Source of the DNA: Rhodopseudomonas sp. BR0M22
GTDB lineage: Bacteria > Pseudomonadota > Alphaproteobacteria > Rhizobiales > Xanthobacteraceae
Length of the DNA: 64,000 nucleotides
Direction: 5' to 3'
Assembly (NCBI RefSeq): GCF_010907035.1
Contig: NZ_QUMK01000004.1
Span: forward strand, 1 to 64,000
Shown here: piece after piece, positions 1 to 8,460 of the stretch
Layout of the letters: each line of letters starts with the position of its first letter
How positions within the stretch are numbered: position 1 is the stretch's first letter
Position numbers and translations under genes: made by a program
Notes under the pieces: generated by a model
Seen by the model: the letters and a program-made list of their open reading frames with translations, nothing else
Databases searched by the model: none
What the model was told of the DNA's origin: nothing

Positions 1-76
1 GGCAGCGGCAGATGGTTATAAGGGACGGGGGGGGGGCCGGCTGCAATTGCGGCCGCATTGATCGTGAACGACGAAC
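1..76. other. Intergenic 3' flank with G10 run
   Basis: I see no gene in these bases. They lie just downstream of the stop of the minus-strand ATP-grasp gene. They contain an uninterrupted run of ten G at 27-36 and a NotI-type GCGGCCGC palindrome near 49-56. No T-tract hairpin that would make a convincing terminator is visible. Confidence 0.5.
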
Positions 77-1495
77 CTACTCATCCAGCACCCAGGTGTC
101 CTTGGTGCCGCCGCCCTGGCTGGAATTCACCACCAGCGAGCCTTCCTGCAGGGCGACGCGGGTGAGACCGCCGGGGACGACGGTGATGCGGTCGCTGCCG
201 GTCAGGACGAACGGGCGCAAGTCGACGTGGCGCGGGGCAAGGCCGGCCTCGGTGCAGGTCGGGCAGGTGGAGAGCGCCAGCGTCGGCTGAGCGATGAAGC
301 CCTCCGGCTCGCGCTTCAGCTTCTCGCGGAACGCCTCGATGGTCGCCTTGGTGGCGGTGGGACCGATCAGCATGCCGTAGCCGCCGGAGCCGTGGACTTC
401 CTTGACCACCAGCTCGGACAAATGGTCGAGCACATAGGCTAGGTCGCTCGGTTCGCGGCAGCGCCAGGTCGGGACGTTCTTCAGGATCGGCTCTTCGTCG
501 AGATAGAACTTCACGATGTCCGGCATGTAGCTGTACACCGCCTTGTCGTCGGCGATGCCGGTGCCGACCGCGTTGGCCAGCGTGACGTTGCCGGCCCGAT
601 AGGCCGACATCAGTCCCGGCACGCCGAGTACCGAATCCGGGCGGAAGGTCAGAGGATCGATGAAGTCGTCGTCGACCCGGCGATAGATCACGTCGACCCG
701 CTTCAGCCCTTCGGTGGTGCGCATGAACACTTCCTCGTTCTTGACGACGAGGTCGCGGCCTTCGACCAGTTCGATGCCGAGCTTGTCGGCGAGGAACGAG
801 TGTTCGTAATAGGCGGAGTTGAACACGCCCGGCGTCATCAGTGCGACGGTCGGCTCCGACGATGAATGCGACGGGGCGACCGAGCGCAGCGCGGTGAGCA
901 GTTCGTCCGGATAGCGCTCGACCGGCGCGATGCGGTGCCGCGCGAACAGATCCGGAAACAGCCGCATCATGATCTCGCGGTTTTCCAGCATGTAGGAGAC
1001 GCCCGACGGCGTCCGTGCGTTGTCCTCCAGCACGTAGAAATGTTCGTCGTCGACTCGAACGATGTCGATACCGGCGATGTGGACGTAGACGTCGTGCGGT
1101 ACCGCCTGACCGTTCATCTCCGGACGGAACACCGGGTTCTGAAAGATCAGATCGTCGGGAATGATGCCGGCGCGCAGAATGTCGCGGCCGTGATAGATGT
1201 CGCGCAGGAACATATTGAGCGCGCGCACCCGCTGCTTCAGCCCGAGTTCCATCCGCGCCCATTCCCGCGCCGATAGAATTCGGGGGATGACGTCGAATGG
1301 GATCAGCCGCTCCTGCGCCTCGGCATCGCCATACACCGCGAAGGTGATGCCGATCCTGCGGAACAACAGCTCCGCTTCCTGGCGTCGATTGGTGAGGGCT
1401 TCGGGCGGCGTTTCGCCGAGCCAGCGGGACAATTCCTGATAGGCCGCGCGTACATCGCCGCCGGGGCCCTTCATTTCATCGAACGCAACTGCCAT
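77..1495 (-). CDS. Circularly permuted ATP-grasp type 2 family protein (COG2308)
   Basis: The 472-residue product matches the circularly permuted ATP-grasp family, whose usual length is about 470-480 residues. These proteins are predicted ATP-dependent carboxylate-amine ligases whose substrate in this organism is unknown; relatives sit with alpha-E-domain and transglutaminase-like genes in putative peptide-modifying operons. Visible family signatures are PFDVIPRI (about 66-73), VLEDNARTPSGVSY (about 155-168) and, in the C-terminal third, a glycine-rich VHGSGGYGMLIGP loop and a FIAQPT segment. I chose the ATG giving MAVAFDE; an in-frame ORF continues upstream but its extra residues do not look like family sequence. 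MKGPGG seven codons later is the alternative start. Any operon partners would lie beyond the left edge. It diverges from the CinA-like gene across 227 bp. Confidence 0.88.
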   Translation of the reverse strand: MAVAFDEMKGPGGDVRAAYQELSRWLGETPPEALTNRRQEAELLFRRIGITFAVYGDAEAQERLIPFDVIPRILSAREWARMELGLKQRVRALNMFLRDIYHGRDILRAGIIPDDLIFQNPVFRPEMNGQAVPHDVYVHIAGIDIVRVDDEHFYVLEDNARTPSGVSYMLENREIMMRLFPDLFARHRIAPVERYPDELLTALRSVAPSHSSSEPTVALMTPGVFNSAYYEHSFLADKLGIELVEGRDLVVKNEEVFMRTTEGLKRVDVIYRRVDDDFIDPLTFRPDSVLGVPGLMSAYRAGNVTLANAVGTGIADDKAVYSYMPDIVKFYLDEEPILKNVPTWRCREPSDLAYVLDHLSELVVKEVHGSGGYGMLIGPTATKATIEAFREKLKREPEGFIAQPTLALSTCPTCTEAGLAPRHVDLRPFVLTGSDRITVVPGGLTRVALQEGSLVVNSSQGGGTKDTWVLDE

Positions 1496-1722
1496 GAAAC
1501 CAGTCTGATTCCCATCGGTGCTGCGTGAGAGTGCAGCATTGAACACAGCAGTAGCAAGGGGCGGGCCAGCACGATATGGAAGGAGTGGACGGTTTTTGAC
1601 CGCGGGCTCACGATGTTGCCTGCAATTCGGGCGGCGCACTGCCCAAATGAGTGGCAGGCGTCTATGGAGACGGCAACAGCGGTGGTTGTCCGGTAATGCG
1701 CAGCGGGGAAACGGAAGCATTC

Positions 1723-2460
1723 ATGAGCGAGATCGTTACGGCGGGTATTCTGGTGATCGGCGACGAAATCCTGTCGGGCCGGACCAAGGACAAGAACATC
1801 GGTTTCATCGCCGAGTACCTGACCAACATTGCGATCGATTTGCGCGAAGTCCGCGTGGTTGCCGACGACGAGGCGGCGATCGTCGAGGCGCTGGATGCGC
1901 TGCGCAATCGCTACACCTACGTCTTCACCACCGGTGGGATCGGGCCGACCCATGACGACATTACCGCCGACTGTGTCGCCAAGGCGTTCGGTGTCGGGAT
2001 TGATTATCACCCCGAGGTGGTGGCGCGGTTCCGCGAGCGCTTCTCCGAAGCCGGGCTGAACGAAGCGCGGTTACGCATGACGCGGATTCCGGATGGCGCC
2101 GAGCTGATCCAGAGCGCGACCATCATCGCGCCCGGCTTCAAGATCGGCAACGTCATCGTGATGGCCGGCGTGCCGTCGATCATGCAGGCGATGATGGACA
2201 TCGTCGCGCCGACCCTGAAGTCCGGCGTCAAGATGCTGTCGGAGACGGTGAAGGCGAACGCGCGCGAGGGCGACATCGGCGGGCCGTTGCGCGAGATCGC
2301 CGCCGCGCATCCAGACGCGATGATCGGCAGCTATCCGTTCCTCGACGAAGAGCGCAAGCCGAACACCAACCTGGTGGTTCGCTCACGCGACCCGGAAAAG
2401 CTGCAGCAGGCGATGGCGGCGGTGAAGCAGATGCTGGCGGATCTGCAGGCGGCGAAATAG
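1723..2460 (+). CDS. CinA N-terminal (molybdopterin-binding MoCF) domain protein
   Basis: This 245-residue protein is a stand-alone MoCF-fold domain of the competence/damage-inducible CinA type. The N-terminus reads VIGDEILSGRTKDKN (from about residue 10), followed near 65-75 by TGGIGPTHDD, the two hallmark segments of the MoaB/MogA/CinA fold. In full-length CinA a C-terminal PncC-type NMN deamidase domain follows; it is absent here, so pyridine-nucleotide recycling by that domain is not expected. In-frame sequence extends upstream, but the ATG at 1723 gives the conserved start of the fold directly. The exact reaction of the single-domain form is not established. It diverges from the ATP-grasp gene and is followed by a 159-bp gap before gpt. 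Confidence 0.85.
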   Translation: MSEIVTAGILVIGDEILSGRTKDKNIGFIAEYLTNIAIDLREVRVVADDEAAIVEALDALRNRYTYVFTTGGIGPTHDDITADCVAKAFGVGIDYHPEVVARFRERFSEAGLNEARLRMTRIPDGAELIQSATIIAPGFKIGNVIVMAGVPSIMQAMMDIVAPTLKSGVKMLSETVKANAREGDIGGPLREIAAAHPDAMIGSYPFLDEERKPNTNLVVRSRDPEKLQQAMAAVKQMLADLQAAK

Positions 2461-2619
2461 AGCAAGACAAGTAGGTAGCGGTCGTTGCGAGGGGCGCCGC
2501 GACGAAGCGATCCAGCAACGCCCGCGCGGTCGCTCGGTTTGCTTCGCGGAGCGTGTGTCCGGACGGTGCAAAGCATCCGATCCGGGTGCCCGCAATGAGC
2601 GTATAGTCGGAGTGAGTGG

Positions 2620-3141
2620 ATGACGCAGAGTGAACCGACCGAGCAGAAGCGGGCGGGCCGACCGTTCCCGGTGTCGTGGGACCAGTTTCACCGCGACTGC
2701 CGGGCGTTGAGCTGGCGGCTGAACGAGCTCGGACCGTTTCACGCGGTGATCGCGATCACACGTGGCGGCTTGGTCCCTGCGGCGATCGTCGCGCGTGAGC
2801 TTGGCATGCGAGTGATCGATACGGTTTGCATCGCCAGCTACGAGCACGACAAGCAGGGCGAACTGCAAGTGCTGAAGGGCGTGTCCGATCAGACCGCCGC
2901 GCTCGGCGGCGGCACCGGCAAGGGCCTGTTGATCATCGACGATCTGGTCGACACCGGCAAAACCGGCCGAATGGTGCGGTCGATGCTGCCGGACGCACAT
3001 TTCGCTGCGGTCTATGCCAAGCCGAAGGGGCGGCCATTGGTCGATACCTTCATCACCGAAGTGTCGCAGGACACCTGGATCTTCTTCCCCTGGGACACCG
3101 GGCTCAGCTTCCAACCGCCGCTGAAGGACGGGGCGGCGTAG
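2620..3141 (+). CDS. gpt: Xanthine(-guanine) phosphoribosyltransferase
   Basis: A type I phosphoribosyltransferase of 173 residues that transfers the phosphoribosyl group of PRPP to xanthine or guanine in cytoplasmic purine salvage. The PRPP-binding motif [15 protein letters not shown] is at about residues 104-118, and [16 protein letters not shown] at about 45-60 matches the first substrate loop. The C-terminal WIFFPWD segment is typical of bacterial Gpt. The start ATG follows a GGAGTGAG ribosome-binding stretch at 2609-2616, and a TATAGT hexamer at 2602-2607 could be a -10 element giving a very short leader. Together with guaA and guaB elsewhere in the window it belongs to guanine nucleotide metabolism. 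The choice between xanthine and guanine preference is from family knowledge. Confidence 0.9.
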   Translation: MTQSEPTEQKRAGRPFPVSWDQFHRDCRALSWRLNELGPFHAVIAITRGGLVPAAIVARELGMRVIDTVCIASYEHDKQGELQVLKGVSDQTAALGGGTGKGLLIIDDLVDTGKTGRMVRSMLPDAHFAAVYAKPKGRPLVDTFITEVSQDTWIFFPWDTGLSFQPPLKDGAA

Positions 3142-3201
3142 AACGCGTGCTGGACGGCAGCCAATTTGTCGTCCCCGGCCTGACCAAGCGCCGCAGCCTA
3201 A

Positions 3202-3410
3202 CCTCTCCCCGCGCGCGGGGAGAGGTCGGATTGCGTAGCAATCCGGGTGAGGGGGCGTCTCCACGAGTCCGAGCTTTCGGATGGCTCGCTGCGGTCGCCC
3301 GTGATCTGATTGTTGACAGCTGAGGGGCGCTCGGCTGCGCGGCGCCGCCCCCTCATCCCACCCTTCTCCCCGCGCGCGGGGAGAAGGAGCAGGCAGCGCG
3401 CGCTGAGCAC
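3202..3410. repeat. GC-rich palindromic repeats (CTCTCCCCGCGCGCGGGGAGAG family), two copies
   Basis: Two copies of an intergenic palindrome lie between gpt and the following gene. The first (about 3202-3255) joins a CCTCTCCCCGCGCGCGGGGAGAGG palindrome to a second stem, GGATTGCGTAGCAATCC, and a GTGAGGGGG tail. The second copy (about 3345-3390) is read in the opposite sense. Related units recur at 32806-32975. They behave like REP/BIME-type elements and carry no coding signal. Confidence 0.75.
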
Positions 3411-3434
3411 CCTTTGCCTTGCAGGAGACAGTTG

Positions 3435-4109
3435 ATGCCGCTGCAGAACCGCGTCACCCCGTTCGGCGAGATTGTCGCGGTGGCGGCGCGCGGGATGTTC
3501 ACGGGCAATCGCGGCATCCTTCACGATCCGGCGACCAAGACGCTGCTTGCGCGGCGCTGGTCGAGCCGGGCTTGGATCACATGCACCTGCGAGTTCCGCG
3601 GTCGCCGCCGCGACGTGATGGCGACGCGGAGCTGGACCGAGCTGTTCTTCCTGGATGAGGCCACCGCGCTCGCTGCCGGACACCGGCCTTGTTACTATTG
3701 CCGCCGCGAGGATGCGCAGCGCTTCGCGGATGCCTTTGCCCGTGGCAATGGCTTGTCGTGCGTGAGCGCCAGGGAAATCGACGCCACCTTGCATCGCGAA
3801 CGGCTCGATGGCCGCGCCAAGCGACTGCAACCGCTGCCGTGTGCGGTGAGTGAGTTGCCGGAGGGAGCGATGGTGGCGGACGTAAAGCCCGACGATGCCG
3901 GCGTCCGCGATCTTGCCTTGGCGGGCACTGCTTATCTTTCTACACAGGGCGCGCTTCTGCGGTGGTCGTTTGAGGGTTATCAGCCGGCCGAAGTGGTGGT
4001 GATCGACGGCTTGCAGGGTCGTCTCGTCCTCCTCACGCCACCATCGACGCTAAGGGCTCTCGACGCCGGGTACCAACCCGCACTGCATCCAACTTCACGC
4101 ACAAACTAA
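3435..4109 (+). CDS. Conserved hypothetical protein with CxC and CxxC pairs
   Basis: I do not recognise a named family for this 224-residue protein. The ATG at 3435 has a good AGGAG ribosome-binding site at 3424-3428; a TTG seven codons upstream is a weaker option. Visible features are a TCTCEFRGRRRDV stretch near residues 50-62, a HRPCYYCRRED segment near 82-92 that supplies a CxxC pair, and a basic middle region. The four cysteines could bind a metal, but this is only a suggestion. It stands alone between two blocks of palindromic repeats and is convergent with the methyltransferase gene. Confidence 0.7.
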   Translation: MPLQNRVTPFGEIVAVAARGMFTGNRGILHDPATKTLLARRWSSRAWITCTCEFRGRRRDVMATRSWTELFFLDEATALAAGHRPCYYCRREDAQRFADAFARGNGLSCVSAREIDATLHRERLDGRAKRLQPLPCAVSELPEGAMVADVKPDDAGVRDLALAGTAYLSTQGALLRWSFEGYQPAEVVVIDGLQGRLVLLTPPSTLRALDAGYQPALHPTSRTN

Positions 4110-4113
4110 CCAC

Positions 4114-4257
4114 GTCATTCCGGGGCGCTCGCGCAGCGAGCGAGCCCGGAATCCATACCCCCCGTGCATGTGATTGAGCACTGCGGCGCGGGCTTCGAGC
4201 TACATTTTCACTGGGGGTATGGATTCCGGGTTCGCGCTACGCGCGCCCCGGAATGAC
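4114..4257. repeat. Inverted pair of GTCATTCCGGGG-type palindromes
   Basis: Two copies of the main intergenic palindrome family (GTCATTCCGGGGCGC ... CCCGGAATCC) face each other at about 4114-4157 and 4215-4257, about 60 bp apart. Each copy is itself an imperfect palindrome, and the flanking GGATTCCATACCCCC-like ends also pair, so the whole block could fold into a large hairpin. It lies between two convergent genes, where such a structure could end transcription from both sides. There is no coding signal. Confidence 0.75.
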
Positions 4258-4301
4258 GAAAGAGCGGGCAATAATGCCTTGCGATCGGCGAGTTATGCTC
4301 A

Positions 4302-5324
4302 CTACGCAAACCGCTGCCGTGCCAGTTCCGCCCCCGCGCCGAGCGCAAATAGCTTCGCCTCGGCGATCTCCCGCCGCATCGGGGCCATGCCGCAGTTGGT
4401 GGTGGCGATGATGTTGCTCTTGGGCACATGCTTCACCACCGCTTCGATCGTGGCGCAGACGTCGTCGGCTGTCTCGACCTCGTCGCTGGCGACATCGATA
4501 ACGCCGGCCTGCACGATCTTGCCCTTCAGCAGCGACAGCAGCTCCAGCGGCACTTTCGAATTGCGGCACTCGACCGCGACCTGCTGGATTGCGCTCTTGT
4601 CGATCGCCGGGAAGATGTCCTCATATTGCCGCCACTCGGCGCCGAGCGTCTCTTTCCAGTCGGTGTTGGCCTTGATGCCGTAGCCGTAGCAGATGTGCAC
4701 GGCGGTGGCGCAGCTAAGCCCCTGCGCGGCGCGCTCCAGCGCCTTGACGCCCCAGTCGGCAGCCTCGCTCATGTAGACATTGAACGCCGGCTCGTCGAAC
4801 TGGATCATGTCGATGCCGTCCGCCTGCAGCGCCTTGGCTTCCTCGTTGAGCAGTTCGGCGAAGGCGAATGCCATCTTGACGCGGTCGCCGTAGTAGCGAT
4901 CGGCGATGGTGTCGATGATCGTCATCGGGCCGGGCAGGGTGAACTTGATCTTGCGGGTTGTATGCGCTCGTGCGACCCGAGCTTCGAGACCGTGGACGCG
5001 CTCCCTCAGTCGCAGCGGCGCGACGACCTGCGGCACCATCGCTTTGTAGCGATCGTTGCGGATGCCCATCTCGACCTTGTGGGCGAAGTCGATGCCTTCG
5101 ACGGCTTCGAGGAAGCCGTGGACGAAATGCTGCCGCGCCTGCTCGCCCTCGGTGACGATGTCGATGCCGGAATCCTCCTGCAGCTTCAGCGCCAGGATGG
5201 TGGCGTCGCGCTTGGCGCGGATCAGCTCGTCGCCGCTCGACTTCCACGGCGCCCACAACTTGTTCGGCTCGGCGAGCCATTCGGGCTTCGGCAGCGAGCC
5301 GGCGATCGTGGTCGGAAACAGCAT
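4302..5324 (-). CDS. Core-MetE-like cobalamin-independent methyltransferase (COG0620)
   Basis: The 340-residue product matches the C-terminal catalytic half of cobalamin-independent methionine synthase, a TIM barrel that binds zinc and homocysteine. Probable zinc ligands are His and Cys of VHICYG (about 218-223) and the late Cys of TTNCGMAP (about 317-324). The start MLFPTTIAGSLPKP is typical, and a GGGAG site precedes this ATG by seven bases, so the in-frame upstream extension is not needed. It lacks the N-terminal folate-binding half of full MetE, placing it with the short core-MetE group, members of which use other methyl donors. It diverges from a glutathione transferase gene. Substrate and donor cannot be read from sequence. 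Confidence 0.8.
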   Translation of the reverse strand: MLFPTTIAGSLPKPEWLAEPNKLWAPWKSSGDELIRAKRDATILALKLQEDSGIDIVTEGEQARQHFVHGFLEAVEGIDFAHKVEMGIRNDRYKAMVPQVVAPLRLRERVHGLEARVARAHTTRKIKFTLPGPMTIIDTIADRYYGDRVKMAFAFAELLNEEAKALQADGIDMIQFDEPAFNVYMSEAADWGVKALERAAQGLSCATAVHICYGYGIKANTDWKETLGAEWRQYEDIFPAIDKSAIQQVAVECRNSKVPLELLSLLKGKIVQAGVIDVASDEVETADDVCATIEAVVKHVPKSNIIATTNCGMAPMRREIAEAKLFALGAGAELARQRFA

Positions 5325-5463
5325 GGTTCGCTCCCTCTGGGGCCTGATTGACGCCCTCTGTGCCACGTCCGCGGCGGGGCGTACAGAAGCGCGAGACCGA
5401 GGTGACAAGGCGGCCGAAGCCGGGCTAGGATCGGCTCAAACCCGTCAAGAGGACCCAGCGGCC

Positions 5464-6183
5464 ATGATCGATCTGTATTACGCGCCGACGCCGAACGGCT
5501 GGAAGATCTCGATCATGCTGGAAGAGTGCGGCCTGCCGTACAAAGTGGTGCCGATGCAACTCGGCCGCGGCGACCAGCACAAGCCCGAATTTCTCGCGCT
5601 CAGCCCCAATGGACGGATGCCGGCGATCGTGGATCACGCGCCGCCGGGCGGCGGCGGGCCGCTTTCGGTGTTCGAGAGCGGGGCGATCCTGATCTATCTG
5701 GCGGAAAAATCCGGGCAGCTGATGCCGACGGAGACGCGGGCCCGGTTCGAGGTAATGCAGTGGCTGATGTGGCAGATGGCCGGGCTCGGGCCGATGCTCG
5801 GGCAGAACGGCCACTTCCTGCTGTATGCGCCGGAGAAGATCCCTTACGCGATCGACCGCTACGCCCGCGAAGCGAAGCGGCTGTACGGCGTGCTCGATCA
5901 GCGGCTGGCCGATCGCGACTATATCGCCGGCGACTACTCGATCGCCGACATCGCCTGTTTCCCCTGGATCATGACCCACAAGGCGCAGGGCCTGACGCTC
6001 GACGACCATCCCAACATCAAGCGCTGGTACGCGACGTTGCGCGCCCGGCCCAAGCTGCAGGCCGGTCTCGCCCTCGGCAAGGAGGACAAGAAGCCGATGG
6101 ACGAACAGGCGCGCAAGCTCTTGTTTGGCGTCGATAAGCCGGCGCACGCCGACGCGCAGGCGCAGAGCGCGCAGCAGCAGTGA
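5464..6183 (+). CDS. Glutathione S-transferase, YfcG/Ure2-like
   Basis: A 239-residue cytoplasmic glutathione transferase. The N-terminal thioredoxin-like domain (about 1-85) reads MIDLYYAPTPNGWKISIMLEE with the YfcG-type Asn-Gly instead of an active Ser or Cys, followed by SPNGRMPAI (cis-Pro loop) and FESGAILIYLAEK (glutathione gamma-glutamyl site). The all-helical C-terminal domain contains the usual DYSIADIACFPW N-capping box near 156-167. The family uses glutathione for disulfide-bond reductase or conjugation reactions. The ATG at 5464 was chosen because it begins the fold; much in-frame upstream sequence overlaps the divergent gene. It may head the following acyl-CoA gene set, but a repeat-bearing 105-bp gap separates them. 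Confidence 0.88.
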   Translation: MIDLYYAPTPNGWKISIMLEECGLPYKVVPMQLGRGDQHKPEFLALSPNGRMPAIVDHAPPGGGGPLSVFESGAILIYLAEKSGQLMPTETRARFEVMQWLMWQMAGLGPMLGQNGHFLLYAPEKIPYAIDRYAREAKRLYGVLDQRLADRDYIAGDYSIADIACFPWIMTHKAQGLTLDDHPNIKRWYATLRARPKLQAGLALGKEDKKPMDEQARKLLFGVDKPAHADAQAQSAQQQ

Positions 6184-6209
6184 GGGCCGCTTATACAGTA
6201 TCCGCGTTT

Positions 6210-6247
6210 GTCATTCCGGGTTCGCGCTGAGCGCGCCCCGGAATGAC
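6210..6247. repeat. GTCATTCCGGG-type palindrome
   Basis: One copy of the dispersed intergenic palindrome, reading GTCATTCCGGGTTCGCGC and its near-complement GCGCGCCCCGGAATGAC. It sits between the GST gene and the DsbA-like gene and could act as an intercistronic stem-loop. Confidence 0.75.
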
Positions 6248-6288
6248 AAGATGAGAGACAATCAATAACAACAACGGAGGAAATCCCG

Positions 6289-6909
6289 ATGCTCGAATTC
6301 TTCTTCGACTGCTCCAGCCCCTGGACGTATCTCGCCTTTCACAACATTCAGCCGCTGGCAAAAGAGATGGGCGAGGAGATCACCTGGCGGCCGATCCTGG
6401 TCGGCGGCATCTTCAACTCCGTCAATCCGAGCGTGTACGAGTCCCGCAAGACGCCGGTGCCGCTGAAGGCGCGTTACATGAAGAAGGATTTGGCGGACTG
6501 GGCGCGATCGTCCAATCTGGCGATCAAGATGCCGCCCAGCGTGTTTCCGGTGAACAGCGTCAAGGCGATGCGCGGCTGTCTCTGGTTGCTGCGCGACAAG
6601 CCCGACGCGATGGTGCCGTTTGCGACCGCGGTGTTCGAAGCGTACTGGGGCGACGATCAGGACATCTCCAAGGACGACGTGCTGACCGCCATCTGTGCTC
6701 GGTGCGGCCTCGACCCGCAGGCATTCTTCTCCGCGATCGCGGAGCAGAGCATCAAGGACCAGCTTAAGGACAACACCGACGAGGTGATGGCACGCGGCGG
6801 CTTCGGCTCGCCGACCATCTTTGTGGACAAGACCGACATGTATTTTGGTAACGACCGGCTGCCGTTGGTGCGCGAGGCGCTGGCGCGTCGCAAGGCGGGT
6901 GCAGCCTGA
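6289..6909 (+). CDS. DsbA-family isomerase (2-hydroxychromene-2-carboxylate isomerase-like)
   Basis: A 206-residue kappa-class GST/DsbA-fold protein. The N-terminus LEFFFDCSSPWTYLAF carries the Ser-Pro pair that replaces the CxxC of true thiol oxidases in this isomerase family. Near residues 165-185 FGSPTIFVDKTDMYFGNDR is the typical cis-Pro and C-terminal substrate loop. No signal peptide is present, so it is cytoplasmic and probably glutathione-dependent. The GGAGG ribosome-binding site lies a few bases before the ATG. Its stop overlaps the next start (TGATG), showing translational coupling to the quinone oxidoreductase. Likely role: an isomerase or conjugating step in degrading an aromatic or acyl compound; the substrate is unknown. 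Confidence 0.82.
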   Translation: MLEFFFDCSSPWTYLAFHNIQPLAKEMGEEITWRPILVGGIFNSVNPSVYESRKTPVPLKARYMKKDLADWARSSNLAIKMPPSVFPVNSVKAMRGCLWLLRDKPDAMVPFATAVFEAYWGDDQDISKDDVLTAICARCGLDPQAFFSAIAEQSIKDQLKDNTDEVMARGGFGSPTIFVDKTDMYFGNDRLPLVREALARRKAGAA

Positions 6910-7883
6910 TGCCGAAGGCTGTGGTGTGCCGCGAACTCGGACCTCCCGAGTCGCTGCGGTTTGAAGAGATCGAACGCAAGGCGTTGAAGTCTGGTGAGGT
7001 GCGCGTTGCGATCCGCGCCGCCGGCATCAACTTCCCCGACATCCTGATGTGCGCCGGCGAGTATCAGCTCAAGCCGGAGCTGCCGTTCATTCCAGGAATG
7101 GAAGCGGCCGGTGAGATCATCGAGCTCGGCGCAGATGTGACCAGCGTCAAGCTCGGCGATCGGGTGATCGTCAAGCTGCGGTTCGGTGCCTATGCCGAAG
7201 AGGTGGTGGCTGCGGCCTCGCAGCTCACGCCGGCACCGGCGAACTTCGATTTCGCCGAAGCTGCGACTTATCTGGCCGGCCATGGCACCGCCTGGCACGG
7301 CCTGGTCGAGCGTGGCCAGTTGCAGCCCGGCGAAGTTCTGCTGGTGCATGGCGCCGGCGGCGGCGTCGGGCTCGCGGCGGTCGAGGTCGGCAAGTATCTC
7401 GGCGCCACCGTGATCGCGGCGGCGTCGAGCGAAGAGAAGCTCGCGGTGGCACGGCAGCGCGGCGCCGACCATGGCATTCTCTACGGTGCCGAGCCTTTCA
7501 AGGATGCGGTGAAGCGCATCACCGAGGGCCGCGGCGCCGACGTGGTGTTCGATCCGGTCGGCGGGCAGATCTTCGAAGACAGCGTGCGCTGTATCAATTG
7601 GGGCGCGCGGTTGCTGGTGGTCGGCTTCACCGGCGGCATCGGGCTCGCGCGCACCAACCTGATCCTGATGAAGGGCGCAAGCGTGATCGGCGTCCGCGCC
7701 GGCGAGGCGGTGCGGCGTGATCCGGCGCGCGGCGAGCAGCGCACCGCCAAGCTGCTCGAGCTGGCCGCCAACGGCGTGCTTCGCCCCAACGTGTCGCATC
7801 GCTTGCCGCTCTCCGAGTGGGCACCGGCGATGCGTTTGCTGATCGACCGCAAGGCGATCGGCAGGGTGGCTTTGCTCCCGTAA
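6909..7883 (+). CDS. NADPH:quinone oxidoreductase-like MDR protein
   Basis: A 324-residue zinc-independent medium-chain dehydrogenase/reductase. Segments visible are the GroES-like N-terminal fold with INFPDILMCAGEYQ (about 39-52), the PFIPGMEAAGEI motif (about 59-70), and the Rossmann fingerprint LVHGAGGGVGLAAVEVG (about 143-159). No structural or catalytic zinc cysteines are present, as expected for quinone oxidoreductases and acyl-CoA-related reductases. The ATG overlaps the stop of the upstream DsbA-like gene by one base. It probably reduces an enoyl- or quinone-type intermediate using NADPH; context suggests fatty or aromatic acyl metabolism. Confidence 0.88.
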   Translation: MPKAVVCRELGPPESLRFEEIERKALKSGEVRVAIRAAGINFPDILMCAGEYQLKPELPFIPGMEAAGEIIELGADVTSVKLGDRVIVKLRFGAYAEEVVAAASQLTPAPANFDFAEAATYLAGHGTAWHGLVERGQLQPGEVLLVHGAGGGVGLAAVEVGKYLGATVIAAASSEEKLAVARQRGADHGILYGAEPFKDAVKRITEGRGADVVFDPVGGQIFEDSVRCINWGARLLVVGFTGGIGLARTNLILMKGASVIGVRAGEAVRRDPARGEQRTAKLLELAANGVLRPNVSHRLPLSEWAPAMRLLIDRKAIGRVALLP

Positions 7884-7974
7884 CACGGAATGTTCTGCAC
7901 CCGCGCCGCGCGAAGATTTCGCTTGGCGCGGGTTTCGCGATGTGGAAAGTGCAGCGCGGAACAACGAGGTTGGA

Positions 7975-8442
7975 ATGAGCACTGAACTGGAACTCGACGC
8001 CTATATGAAGCTGGTCGGCACCGAGATCGGCGTGTCGGAATGGCATGTGCTCGATCAGAAGCGGATCGATCAGTTCGCCGATTGCACCGAGGATTGGCAG
8101 TATATTCACGTCGATCCGGAGCGCGCCGCGCGCGAGACGCCGTTCGGCACCACGATCGCTCACGGCTTTCTGACGCTGTCGATGCTGAGCGTATTTTCCT
8201 ACGAGGCGATGCCGAGGATCAAGGGCGTCACCATGGGTGTCAATTACGGCTTCGACCGTCTGCGCTTCATCTCGCCCGTAAAGGCGGGGTCGCGTGTGCG
8301 TGGCCGTTTCATGCTGGCTGAAGCCACTATGCGCAAGCCGGGCGAATTGTTGTCGCGTACCAGCGTCAACGTCGAAATCGAGGGCGAGAAACGCTCCGCG
8401 CTCGTGGCCGATTGGCTCGGCCTGATCTACTTCGAACAATAA
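7975..8442 (+). CDS. MaoC-family (R)-specific enoyl-CoA hydratase
   Basis: A 155-residue single hotdog-fold hydratase. The hydratase-2 motif is clear: DWQYIHVDPERAARETPFGT followed by IAHGFLTLSML (about residues 41-70), containing the catalytic Asp/His pair (DPxRA and HGF). It hydrates trans-2-enoyl-CoA to (R)-3-hydroxyacyl-CoA. The ATG at 7975 follows a GAGG stretch and gives the normal family start; an upstream GTG is in frame but less likely. It sits 18 bp before the short-chain dehydrogenase, which would oxidise the product, so the two form a natural pair of beta-oxidation steps of the multifunctional-enzyme-2 type. Confidence 0.92.
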   Translation: MSTELELDAYMKLVGTEIGVSEWHVLDQKRIDQFADCTEDWQYIHVDPERAARETPFGTTIAHGFLTLSMLSVFSYEAMPRIKGVTMGVNYGFDRLRFISPVKAGSRVRGRFMLAEATMRKPGELLSRTSVNVEIEGEKRSALVADWLGLIYFEQ

Positions 8443-8460
8443 TCCGGGGAAGCAACACAC

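Noticed and set aside
27-36. G10 tract as a phase-variation switch
   Set aside because: It lies in an intergenic 3' flank at the window edge with no evidence of a gene or promoter depending on it.
3202-3410. CRISPR array
   Set aside because: The repeats are palindromic REP-like units of irregular spacing, with no regular spacers and no cas genes.
5325-5463. A SAM or cobalamin riboswitch before the core-MetE-like gene
   Set aside because: No matching conserved box or hairpin arrangement is visible on the minus strand.
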